From Planctomycetaceae bacterium (GTDB lineage: Bacteria; Planctomycetota; Planctomycetia; Pirellulales; Thermoguttaceae), in contig JAITKS010000369.1 in NCBI GenBank assembly GCA_031278315.1, positions 1 to 10,235 on the forward strand: DNA of 10,235 nucleotides, given 5' to 3'. Made by a program: the position numbers and the translations under genes. The notes under the pieces were generated by a model. It had not been told where the DNA came from. It ran no database searches and saw only the letters and a list, made by a program, of their open reading frames with translations. This document shows, piece by piece, positions 1-5,228 of the stretch (positions within the stretch are counted from its first letter, which is position 1; each line of letters begins with the position of its first letter).

Positions 1-21
1 GCTGGGGCGGGTTATAATCCT

Positions 22-39
22 GTTGCCCTTTCAGGGCGA
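22..39 (+). repeat. Short palindromic intergenic repeat, copy 1
   Basis: GCCCT (25-29) and AGGGC (33-37) form a 5-bp stem with a TTC loop. The 18 bases match the reverse complement of 161-178 at 15 positions. The element is GC-richer than its surroundings. It begins near the window edge, so a longer unit may extend to the left. Confidence 0.45.
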
Positions 40-160
40 TTCTAGTTTTATACGTGAACGGTCACCTTTTTCGTTACAAAAAATAAAACCGAATTTTAAA
101 GTACAATGAGTATATTACATTCGTTTTTTATTTTTTTAATTGAAAAAATTGTCTATGTAT

Positions 161-178
161 TCGCCATGCAAGGGCAAT
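161..178 (-). repeat. Short palindromic intergenic repeat, copy 2 (inverted)
   Basis: Read on the minus strand this is ATTGCCCTTGCATGGCGA, which matches positions 22-39 at 15 of 18 bases. Its own stem is weaker (GCC/GGC), so it looks like a decayed copy. The two copies lie in inverted orientation about 120 bases apart. Confidence 0.4.
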
Positions 179-234
179 TTAAGTTTAAAACGAATACCGA
201 AATTTAAAGTGTGAAAAGTATATCTGTATATTAC

Positions 235-281
235 TAAATCTTAAATCTTAAATCTTAAATTTTAAATTATCCCCCCCCCCC
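235..281. repeat. Tandem TAAATCT repeat followed by C11 tract
   Basis: Three perfect copies of TAAATCT (235-255) are followed by two degenerate copies, TAAATTT and TAAATTA (256-269), then one T and eleven consecutive C (271-281). Both parts are slippage-prone. A C11 run is striking in DNA this AT-rich. It lies about 390 bases upstream of atpG with no gene around it, so a phase-variation role is not supported; the run length could also be affected by sequencing error. Confidence 0.8.
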
Positions 282-365
282 TCACTATTATTTGATATGA
301 AAATTGTTATACTTCTTGCCTCATATTTAATAAATCAAAACAAAGAGTCGTTTTTTTTAGATTTT

Positions 366-549
366 CCGTAATATGTCAGTGGAATAATTTTTTTTCAAAT
401 TTTTTGTAATTTTTAAACCCGAAATACACGAACAAGAGCTAACTATCAAGAAGTCCCTGCGGGATTTAACAGATATGTGATTGATAATTTAAAATTCGTA
501 AACAACCAAAAAAACGAAAAAAATTATTTCACTGATATATTCCAATCAC
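366..549. repeat. Inverted-repeat (MITE-like) intergenic unit 1
   Basis: The left arm starts at 368 (gtaatatgtcagtggaataa, then a T-run). The right arm, read on the minus strand from 543 down to 517, is ggaatatatcagtgaaataa followed by a T-run; the arms agree at about 24 of 27 positions. The middle contains the small hairpin TCCC-TGC-GGGA (454-464), close to the dyad centre, and the 16-base core tttaaaattcgtaaac (488-503), found again exactly at 5154-5169. A GTGATTG/CAATCAC pair (477-483, 543-549) brackets the right half. There is no coding capacity. It looks like a miniature inverted-repeat element or a fold-back intergenic repeat; mobility is inferred only from the shape. Confidence 0.5.
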
Positions 550-672
550 AAAAATAAACATTCAGCATTTTATTTTTCGTTTTTAACATTTTGCCTTTCG
601 TGATGAAAACATCTTGAAACGAAAAAATAAAAGAGCTTTTTACATAACCCCCAATTTAATAGAAACGAAATC

Positions 673-1671
673 ATGGCAAAATCCCGTGTTCTTGATAAGC
701 GGCGTAAATCAGTCCGCAGTATCCGTAAAATTACGCGAACAATGGAATTGGTCGCAACAGCACAATTCAAAAAAGCAATGGAAAAAGCTGTTGCAGCAGA
801 TTCATACACTAAACGATTAGTAGAATTAGTTCACGATCTAACTCAATCCGGCGATTATTTATCACATCCGCTTCTCGTTGAACGTAAACAAGAAATATCA
901 CAAAAAGATGTTTCTCTACTTGTTCTCAGTGCCAATAGAGGTATGTGCGGCGGATTCAACGCCGGCGTTATGAGACTCGCCCTGCAGCGTCTGAAAAATT
1001 TTACATACGATTACTCCGGCGTCACACTAGATGTTTCAGGTAAACGCGGAATCTCTTCGTTCAAGTTTCGCAATATCGATGTTTCAAACGCTTATATTCA
1101 TCTGCAAGATAAACCGACACTCGACCAAGTAACAGAACTCGCAGATCATTATCTCGAAGATTTTCTCACCGATAAAATTGATCGCCTTGATGTCTGTTAC
1201 ACGAAATTTGAATCACTTAGCCGTCAATACGCAGTAGTCGAAACACTATTGCCAATAGTCGAATTAACATCCGAAGGTGATATAAACGCAGTTCGTGAAA
1301 ATCCTGAATATTCCGATATTAGTTTGAAAAAAGCAGCTCTCGTAAGACAAGCAGATGAAATCACAGCAGACCGCGCCGATTCAGGAATAACAAATTTATT
1401 TAACCGCTCAAATAGATTGTTCGACTTCTTGCCCTCAACCGAAAGCGTACTCGAAGAACTCATTCCTAAAGCATTCAAAGCGAAATTATTCAAATGCTTT
1501 TTAGATTCAGCTGTAAGCGAACAAATAGCAAGAATGGTCGCAATGAAAGCAGCAACCGAAAACGCCGATAAAATGATTTCAATGCTGACAACAAATTACA
1601 ACAGAGCAAGACAATATCAAATCACAAGTGAAATACTGGAAATCATAAGCGGAGCAGACGCTTTAGATTAA
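673..1671 (+). CDS. atpG: F1Fo ATP synthase gamma subunit
   Basis: This is the central rotor-shaft subunit of F1, turning inside the alpha3beta3 head at the cytoplasmic face of the membrane. The N-terminal helix carries the family signature (residues 2-40, including RSIRKITRTMELVATAQFKK). The Rossmann-like middle begins with the SANRGMCGGFNAG motif. The C-terminal helix holds ARMVAMKAATENADKMI and ends with ITSEILEIISGADAL. At 332 residues it is about 40 longer than typical bacterial gamma (about 290); the extra length lies around residues 195-265, between the central domain and the C-terminal helix. The ATG at 673 gives the normal MAKSR start; there is no Shine-Dalgarno sequence before it. 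Usually atpG lies between atpA and atpD. Here 672 gene-free bases precede it, and an unrelated TPR protein follows 100 bases later. I am sure of the family; whether it is the only gamma in the genome is unknown. Confidence 0.96.
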   Translation: MAKSRVLDKRRKSVRSIRKITRTMELVATAQFKKAMEKAVAADSYTKRLVELVHDLTQSGDYLSHPLLVERKQEISQKDVSLLVLSANRGMCGGFNAGVMRLALQRLKNFTYDYSGVTLDVSGKRGISSFKFRNIDVSNAYIHLQDKPTLDQVTELADHYLEDFLTDKIDRLDVCYTKFESLSRQYAVVETLLPIVELTSEGDINAVRENPEYSDISLKKAALVRQADEITADRADSGITNLFNRSNRLFDFLPSTESVLEELIPKAFKAKLFKCFLDSAVSEQIARMVAMKAATENADKMISMLTTNYNRARQYQITSEILEIISGADALD

Positions 1672-1700
1672 AATTTCAAAAACAAATTAAACAACAAACA

Positions 1701-1728
1701 ACAAACAATAAATAACAAACAATAAAAA
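1701..1728 (+). repeat. Two 14-base direct repeats between atpG and the TPR gene
   Basis: ACAAACAATAAATA (1701-1714) is followed by ACAAACAATAAAAA (1715-1728), inside a wider AAC/AAT-rich stretch starting near 1690. Similar AACAATAAAC-type sequence occurs on the minus strand in the 25-base tandem repeat at 4813-4862. No terminator hairpin is visible in the 100 bases between the genes, so co-transcription is possible. Confidence 0.6.
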
Positions 1729-1771
1729 TCGTTTATTATCAAAATATGACGATTCATAACCTAAACAAAAA

Positions 1772-3454
1772 ATGAAACAATTTTTTAATTTAAAATTTTT
1801 ATTTAATTTCGATATGTCTTATATTTTCGCTGTTTTTCGTCCGTTCTTAAAACGGCAAATTATTAAACGTGATAAATCAACGTTATCAATGTCTTATTAT
1901 AACTTACTTATATTTTTTGTTATCGTGATATTTTCGATATCAGTATCATGCAATGACAAACCGCAACCTAATCCGCCCAATCAGCCGGATGGAAAGACTC
2001 CTATAGTAACGGATCCTTTATCGTTGCAGCCGTTGAATAATACCAATACCAATTTTCCTGATTCTATAATTCCGTCCGATAATACAACCAATATTACTAT
2101 TCCCGAAGGTCTTGCTAATCCTCAAATATCAGCTGCAGCCGATATTGAAAAAATACCATTAATCAACAACGAGCTAAAAAAAGCTAATAACGCTTTTATA
2201 AATTCTGATATTGCCGGTGCGAACAATATACTTATCAATCTACACAAACAATATCCTGAACTCCCTCCTCCCGGAATTTTATTATTAAAAATTTATGCTG
2301 CCAACGGAAAGCATAACAGAATCAAACACGTACTCGACATGACAACAAACGATTCTCCAGATGATCCGGAAGCGTACTTAATTCTTGCCCAATTAGCAAT
2401 GAAACAAGAAGAATATACGGCAGCCGAATTACTCTTGAAAGAAGCGGAATCGAAATTTTCTAATAACAATGTCAATCCGGTTAAAAGTGCAGCACGAAAG
2501 AAAAATCTGCTTAGTGCTTTATTAAGTCTTCAATCAAATCTTGCAAAAATTCGGCGCAGATGGATTGATTACGGTCAACTTGCGGATAAACGTATTCAGC
2601 TCGAAGGTAAATCAGCTGATTTATTGCGGCAGAAAGGTATTGCTCTGTTCCAACAAAATAAAGATGCTGAAGCTGCCGCAATTTTCACACAAGCTGATAA
2701 TATTAGTTCTAGTTCGACTAACACAAATTCTAGTTCGCCTAACACAAATTCTAATTCGACTAACACAAATCAAAATAACTCCGAACAAGGTTTACCGGCA
2801 GAAGCAATGTTGTATCAACTTTATAACGAAAGAGGTGATACCGAGAAAGCAAAAAAATATCTAGCCGACGCATTGAAAAAATATCCAAAATCAAAAGAAG
2901 TTATTTTATTGTCAATTCATTCGCGTTTACGTGAGGATAAACTCGAAGAGGCGAAAAGTCTTGCCGAGAATTTAATCAAAAACTTCCCCGATTTCGAGTT
3001 GGCAACAAGATATTTAGCAACTATTGCTTTATATCTTAACGATTATCAAACGGCAGAAAATTTATTTCAGAATTTAATTATAAAAACACCGTCTGATTCG
3101 CACGCAATAAATGGATTAGCATTAGCACTCTGCGAACAAAAAAATAATAAAAAATTACAACGTGCTATAGAATATGCTAGAGATAATGTTAATAAAAATC
3201 AACAAAACGTAGAATATTGGAGTACACTCGGATGGGTTTTATACAATGCAAATCAAATTGAAGCGTCTAGGCAAGCTTTGCAAAAAGCTGTTGCAACGGG
3301 AAAAATTACTTCCGATACTGCTTACTATCTCGCCAATCTGGAAAAAAACGCAGGAAAGACAGAGAACGCAAAAAAATTACTCATCAAAGCATTAGAAAAT
3401 AAAGCTCCTTTTGTAAAAAAAAGAGATGTAACAAAATTATTAAACTCGCTGTAA
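1772..3454 (+). CDS. TPR-repeat protein, probable lipoprotein
   Basis: A predicted exported scaffold with stacked tetratricopeptide repeats. Residues 40-59 form a hydrophobic segment (YNLLIFFVIVIFSISVS) followed by Cys60. This resembles a lipoprotein signal with a weak lipobox (SVSC), and a Pro/Asn-rich linker comes next. Helical TPR-like repeats run from about residue 110 to 300 and 340 to 560; the clearest is around 480-545 (EYWSTLGWVLYNANQIEASR, then DTAYYLANLEKNAGK). A Ser/Thr/Asn linker at about 312-333 separates the two TPR blocks. The start is uncertain: ATG 1772, 1814 (Met15) and 1889 (Met40) are all in frame and none has a Shine-Dalgarno sequence. Met40 gives a short signal peptide but one with no positive charge before it. 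The upstream starts add a Lys/Arg-rich n-region, so the longest frame is given. It may share a transcript with atpG. TPRs bind proteins; its partner is unknown. Confidence 0.85.
   Translation: MKQFFNLKFLFNFDMSYIFAVFRPFLKRQIIKRDKSTLSMSYYNLLIFFVIVIFSISVSCNDKPQPNPPNQPDGKTPIVTDPLSLQPLNNTNTNFPDSIIPSDNTTNITIPEGLANPQISAAADIEKIPLINNELKKANNAFINSDIAGANNILINLHKQYPELPPPGILLLKIYAANGKHNRIKHVLDMTTNDSPDDPEAYLILAQLAMKQEEYTAAELLLKEAESKFSNNNVNPVKSAARKKNLLSALLSLQSNLAKIRRRWIDYGQLADKRIQLEGKSADLLRQKGIALFQQNKDAEAAAIFTQADNISSSSTNTNSSSPNTNSNSTNTNQNNSEQGLPAEAMLYQLYNERGDTEKAKKYLADALKKYPKSKEVILLSIHSRLREDKLEEAKSLAENLIKNFPDFELATRYLATIALYLNDYQTAENLFQNLIIKTPSDSHAINGLALALCEQKNNKKLQRAIEYARDNVNKNQQNVEYWSTLGWVLYNANQIEASRQALQKAVATGKITSDTAYYLANLEKNAGKTENAKKLLIKALENKAPFVKKRDVTKLLNSL
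2707..2769 (+). repeat. In-frame 21-base tandem repeat, three copies
   Basis: Three 21-base units (2707-2727, 2728-2748, 2749-2769) differ at only two positions overall. They encode three seven-residue units, SSSTNTN, SSSPNTN and SNSTNTN, forming the flexible linker between the two TPR blocks. The repeat length keeps the frame, so gain or loss of a unit would only change linker length. Confidence 0.9.
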
Positions 3455-3477
3455 TAACGTAAACTGTAATAACGTAA

Positions 3478-3515
3478 TTCGTGATATAGTCAGCGGAATA
3501 TTTGTTTGAGTTTGA
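3478..3515 (+). repeat. Solo copy of the GTAATATATCAGTGG intergenic repeat
   Basis: The sequence ttcgtgatatagtcagcgga, then atatttgtttg, matches the arm of the units at 366 and 5104 with a one-base insertion. It begins 24 bases after the stop of the TPR gene and reads in the same direction as that gene. Function is unknown; a 3'-untranslated-region role is an inference from position. Confidence 0.4.
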
Positions 3516-3566
3516 AATTAATTATGAAATATCAATCGTTATATTTTTTGTAACAATAATTTTATT

Positions 3567-4292
3567 ATGACAGACGAAAAAAATAAACAGAAACGTAATG
3601 AATTTGATGACGCTTTACGCGGTTATTATCAAGATCACGATGAAGTTCGGCCTGATGAATTGATAGATTATAAATCATTGGCGGCGGAAACTATTGGTTC
3701 TTTGATATTAGGTTTTTTGTCAATATTGACTTTCATTAGCATTCTTTTTTTGATCTTTCCTATCATGGGAATAGTGATTGGCATAATTGCTATTCGTAAA
3801 ATTTTAAATGCACCAGAGGTTCTCAGCGGATTAGGTATTTCGAGTTGCGGAGTAGTTCTTTGTGTGATTTTTGCGGCAGGCGGTCTTTATTATCAGTATT
3901 ATGTTAGTTCGTATGAAATTCCGATTAGTTACAGAGAGATCAATTTTGAATTTCTAGCTGAAGACCCGCGAACCGGTCAAATTAATCCCAATGTGATACT
4001 TCTTGCCGACTCAACGCAAAAAAGCACTGACCGCGTTTTTATCGAAGGATTTATGCAGCCGACACGAAATATGAATAACGTTATAGAATTTCTTATCGGT
4101 GCAACTCCTGAAAGGAGTAAATTCGCGCCGCCGAAACCGACAAAAACCGAATTTATAAAAGTTAAATTAACTGGTGATCTAGTTACTTCTTATCGAAGTT
4201 CTATTATTGGTGTCGGCGGGATTTTGTATGTTAATCCTAAACCGGAACCCGGAGAATTAGTTTATAGAATTGAAGCCGACTTCATCAGATAA
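3567..4292 (+). CDS. DUF4190-type membrane protein with C-terminal extracytoplasmic domain
   Basis: A 241-residue predicted inner-membrane protein of unknown function. A charged cytoplasmic N-terminus (1-37) is followed by two hydrophobic stretches (about 42-76 and 86-109). The pattern LILGFLSILTFISILFL, then PIMGIVIGIIAIRKI, fits DUF4190, a two-helix membrane family. Residues 115-241 form a soluble domain with VFIEGFMQPT, then IEFLIGA, VKLTGDL, GVGGILYVNP and LVYRIEADFIR. The spacing recalls the DUF3299-like domain often attached to such proteins in Planctomycetota, but the Cys motif I expect after the central strand is absent. I make that link from memory of the pattern. The ATG at 3567 lies in the context TTTTATTATGACAGA, nearly the same as at the CusB-type gene (TATATTATGACAGA), with no Shine-Dalgarno sequence. 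It lies 112 bases after the TPR gene, with a repeat copy between. Confidence 0.75.
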   Translation: MTDEKNKQKRNEFDDALRGYYQDHDEVRPDELIDYKSLAAETIGSLILGFLSILTFISILFLIFPIMGIVIGIIAIRKILNAPEVLSGLGISSCGVVLCVIFAAGGLYYQYYVSSYEIPISYREINFEFLAEDPRTGQINPNVILLADSTQKSTDRVFIEGFMQPTRNMNNVIEFLIGATPERSKFAPPKPTKTEFIKVKLTGDLVTSYRSSIIGVGGILYVNPKPEPGELVYRIEADFIR

Positions 4293-4298
4293 ATTGCA

Positions 4299-4329
4299 AC
4301 TCTACAGAAGCTCCTTCCGTAAGTAGAGT
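4299..4329 (+). terminator. Possible hairpin terminator after the DUF4190-type gene
   Basis: ACTCTAC (4299-4305) pairs with GTAGAGT (4323-4329), and GAAG/CTTC (4307-4310, 4314-4317) pairs inside it. It starts seven bases after the stop codon. The T-rich run (4347-4353) comes 17 bases later rather than directly after the stem, so intrinsic termination is only plausible. The motif CTCTACAGAA recurs at 7614-7623 next to another small dyad, so it may instead be a dispersed repeat. Confidence 0.35.
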
Positions 4330-4370
4330 CTGTAACTCATCCTTGTATTTTTTTATATTTCTAAAGAAGC

Positions 4371-4806
4371 CTAAACATGCATCTGAAAATTATGCGAACT
4401 TTTCATAATATTTATTGTACGCATCACCGATTCAGCATTGACCGATGAACTAATGACCGCTTCAACAGTATGAGTATCAATATTCAATGCGCCGTTAATG
4501 TTTATCCGTATAAATAGTTTGATGGAGATGTTCCTTCAATTATTCCTTCTGCTCTTCTGTCAAAGAAGATGGGCAGCCATTGCAGTGAATTTCCCAAAGA
4601 CCATTGATACCGCCTTCTTTATACAAGCGAAAATAACGGCAAATCGTATCACTGTCAAGCATAAAAATTAAAGCAAGATCAGAAACGGTATATCCGCGGG
4701 CAAGCGCAAGCACTACACGAATACGATTCACAAAACGATGACTGCGATTCTTGTAATACTGCGTTTTAAGTTCCTGAATTTGCTCTTGAGTGAGATTGTA
4801 ACTCAT
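4371..4806 (-). pseudogene. Broken IS630-family transposase remnant
   Basis: The minus strand starts at ATG 4806 with 88 codons (to the TAA at 4540-4542) that read as the helix-turn-helix N-terminus of an IS630/Tc1-like transposase. They include LTQEQIQELK, then RVVLALARGYTVSDLALIF, YRLYKEGGINGL-like sequence (FRLYKEGGINGLWE) and SLTEEQKE. In frame after the stop, 14 more codons (LKEHLHQTIYTDKH) look like its continuation, so the TAA is probably a nonsense mutation. The frame then shifts at about 4500-4505. From 4505 to 4371 the product is NINGALNIDTHTVEAV, then SSSVNAESVMRTINIM, resembling the central part of the DDE domain. The part before it, with the first catalytic Asp, is deleted, and everything after it, with the remaining Asp and Glu, is gone. 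The usual length is about 340 residues. It cannot be active. I found no convincing terminal inverted repeats. Confidence 0.75.
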
Positions 4807-4812
4807 AATTAA

Positions 4813-4862
4813 ATTATTGTTTTGTTTATTGTTGACGATTATTGTTTTGTTTATTGTTGACG
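4813..4862. repeat. Perfect 2 x 25-base tandem repeat
   Basis: Positions 4813-4837 and 4838-4862 are identical; each begins attattgttttg and ends attgttgacg. The repeat lies six bases upstream of the transposase remnant's start codon, in its leader region. Being perfect while the neighbouring gene is decayed suggests a recent duplication. Confidence 0.9.
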
Positions 4863-4974
4863 AATTAAAAACAACTCGCAAATAATAACAATTCATAAAA
4901 TAAACGTCAAGACGGATTATTAAGTAAAAATGGTAATGGTATATTAGCGGTTAATTGTCTGAACTATGATTTTT

Positions 4975-5004
4975 GTGATATATCATTGGAATAATTTATT
5001 TTTT
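4975..5004 (+). repeat. Solo copy of the GTAATATATCAGTGG intergenic repeat
   Basis: gtgatatatcattggaataa followed by a T-rich tract matches the left arm of unit 1 (from 368) at 24 of 28 positions. It directly abuts the GC-rich hairpin pair that starts at 5006. Confidence 0.5.
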
Positions 5005-5005
5005 C

Positions 5006-5080
5006 GGGAACGCGGTCGTCTCGACCGCATATTTATGTGTTTTTTGTACAAAAACAGTGCAGGCGAGACGCCTGCGTTCC
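5006..5080. repeat. GC-rich double-hairpin palindromic repeat
   Basis: Hairpin 1: GCGGTCG (5012-5018), loop TCT, CGACCGC (5022-5028). Hairpin 2: GCAGGCG (5059-5065), loop AGA, CGCCTGC (5069-5075). The outer flanks GGAACGC and GCGTTCC make the two halves inverted copies of each other, 22 bases with four differences. Between them lies TTTTTGTACAAAAA (5041-5054), a perfect 14-base palindrome. The four differences between halves fall on paired positions within each hairpin, so each stem stays fully paired. The strong GC contrast with its surroundings suggests an imported or selected element. Confidence 0.75.
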
Positions 5081-5103
5081 TCCTAATATTAGTTTTTAGA
5101 AAT

Positions 5104-5208
5104 TACGTAATATATGTGTGAATTTTTTTTCAAAGGTTTCAAATAAGGTTAGTTTTAAAATTCGTAAACCAAGAAAAATTTGAAAACAAAAATTCCGCCT
5201 GAGATATT
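5104..5208. repeat. Inverted-repeat (MITE-like) intergenic unit 2
   Basis: The left arm starts at 5105 (cgtaatatatgtgtgaattt, T-run, caaagg). The right arm on the minus strand, read from about 5208, is ataatatctcaggcggaatt followed by a T-rich run and caaattttt. The dyad centre falls on TTTTAAAA (5153-5160), inside the shared core tttaaaattcgtaaac (5154-5169) that unit 1 also carries. Positions 5142-5167 match 7381-7406 at 24 of 26 bases. On the minus strand the right arm begins about 20 bases after the secA stop codon, so it may lie in the secA 3' untranslated region. Confidence 0.5.
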
Positions 5209-5228
5209 ATCAATCATCAATTTAAAAT

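Larger units (their letters stand above)
1..672. other. Gene-free AT-rich stretch upstream of atpG
   Basis: I see no credible gene on either strand; the only open frames are short and of AT-rich, non-protein-like composition. The stretch holds two inverted copies of an 18-base GC-richer palindrome, a 7-base tandem repeat ending in a run of eleven C, and a 184-base inverted-repeat unit, each listed separately. Two segments around 87-118 and 194-234 are loosely similar (both contain accgaa, then tttaaagt, then agtatat), suggesting an old local duplication. No ribosome binding site precedes the gene at 673, and no convincing sigma70-type promoter could be picked out of the AT-rich background. 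Confidence 0.7.
4807..5228. other. Repeat-filled gap between transposase remnant and secA
   Basis: There is no gene here. Reading rightward it contains the 25-base tandem repeat, a solo copy of the AT-rich repeat, a pair of GC-rich hairpins, and inverted-repeat unit 2, which ends about 20 bases from the secA stop codon. The segment near 4953-4970 (aattgtctgaactatgat) resembles an intergenic phrase I remember from other bacterial genomes; I could not check this. Confidence 0.7.

Noticed and set aside
1..570. CRISPR array or replication origin in the gene-free left end.
   Set aside because: The repeats are not regularly spaced with unique spacers, and I found no DnaA-box cluster.
570..809. Minus-strand 79-residue frame overlapping the start of atpG.
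   Set aside because: It is antisense to the conserved N-terminus of atpG and has no recognisable protein features. The other long frames inside atpG, the TPR gene, the adaptor gene and the ATPase gene were rejected for the same reason.
2541..2864. Frame with repeated ILVRLTQ units inside the TPR gene.
   Set aside because: It is the out-of-frame translation of the 21-base tandem repeat; the main frame is clearly the coding one.
4540..4896. 118-residue reading starting at 4896 for the HTH protein.
   Set aside because: The first 30 residues translate the 25-base tandem repeat and AT-rich leader (Asn/Ile-rich). The transposase-like sequence begins at the ATG at 4804-4806.
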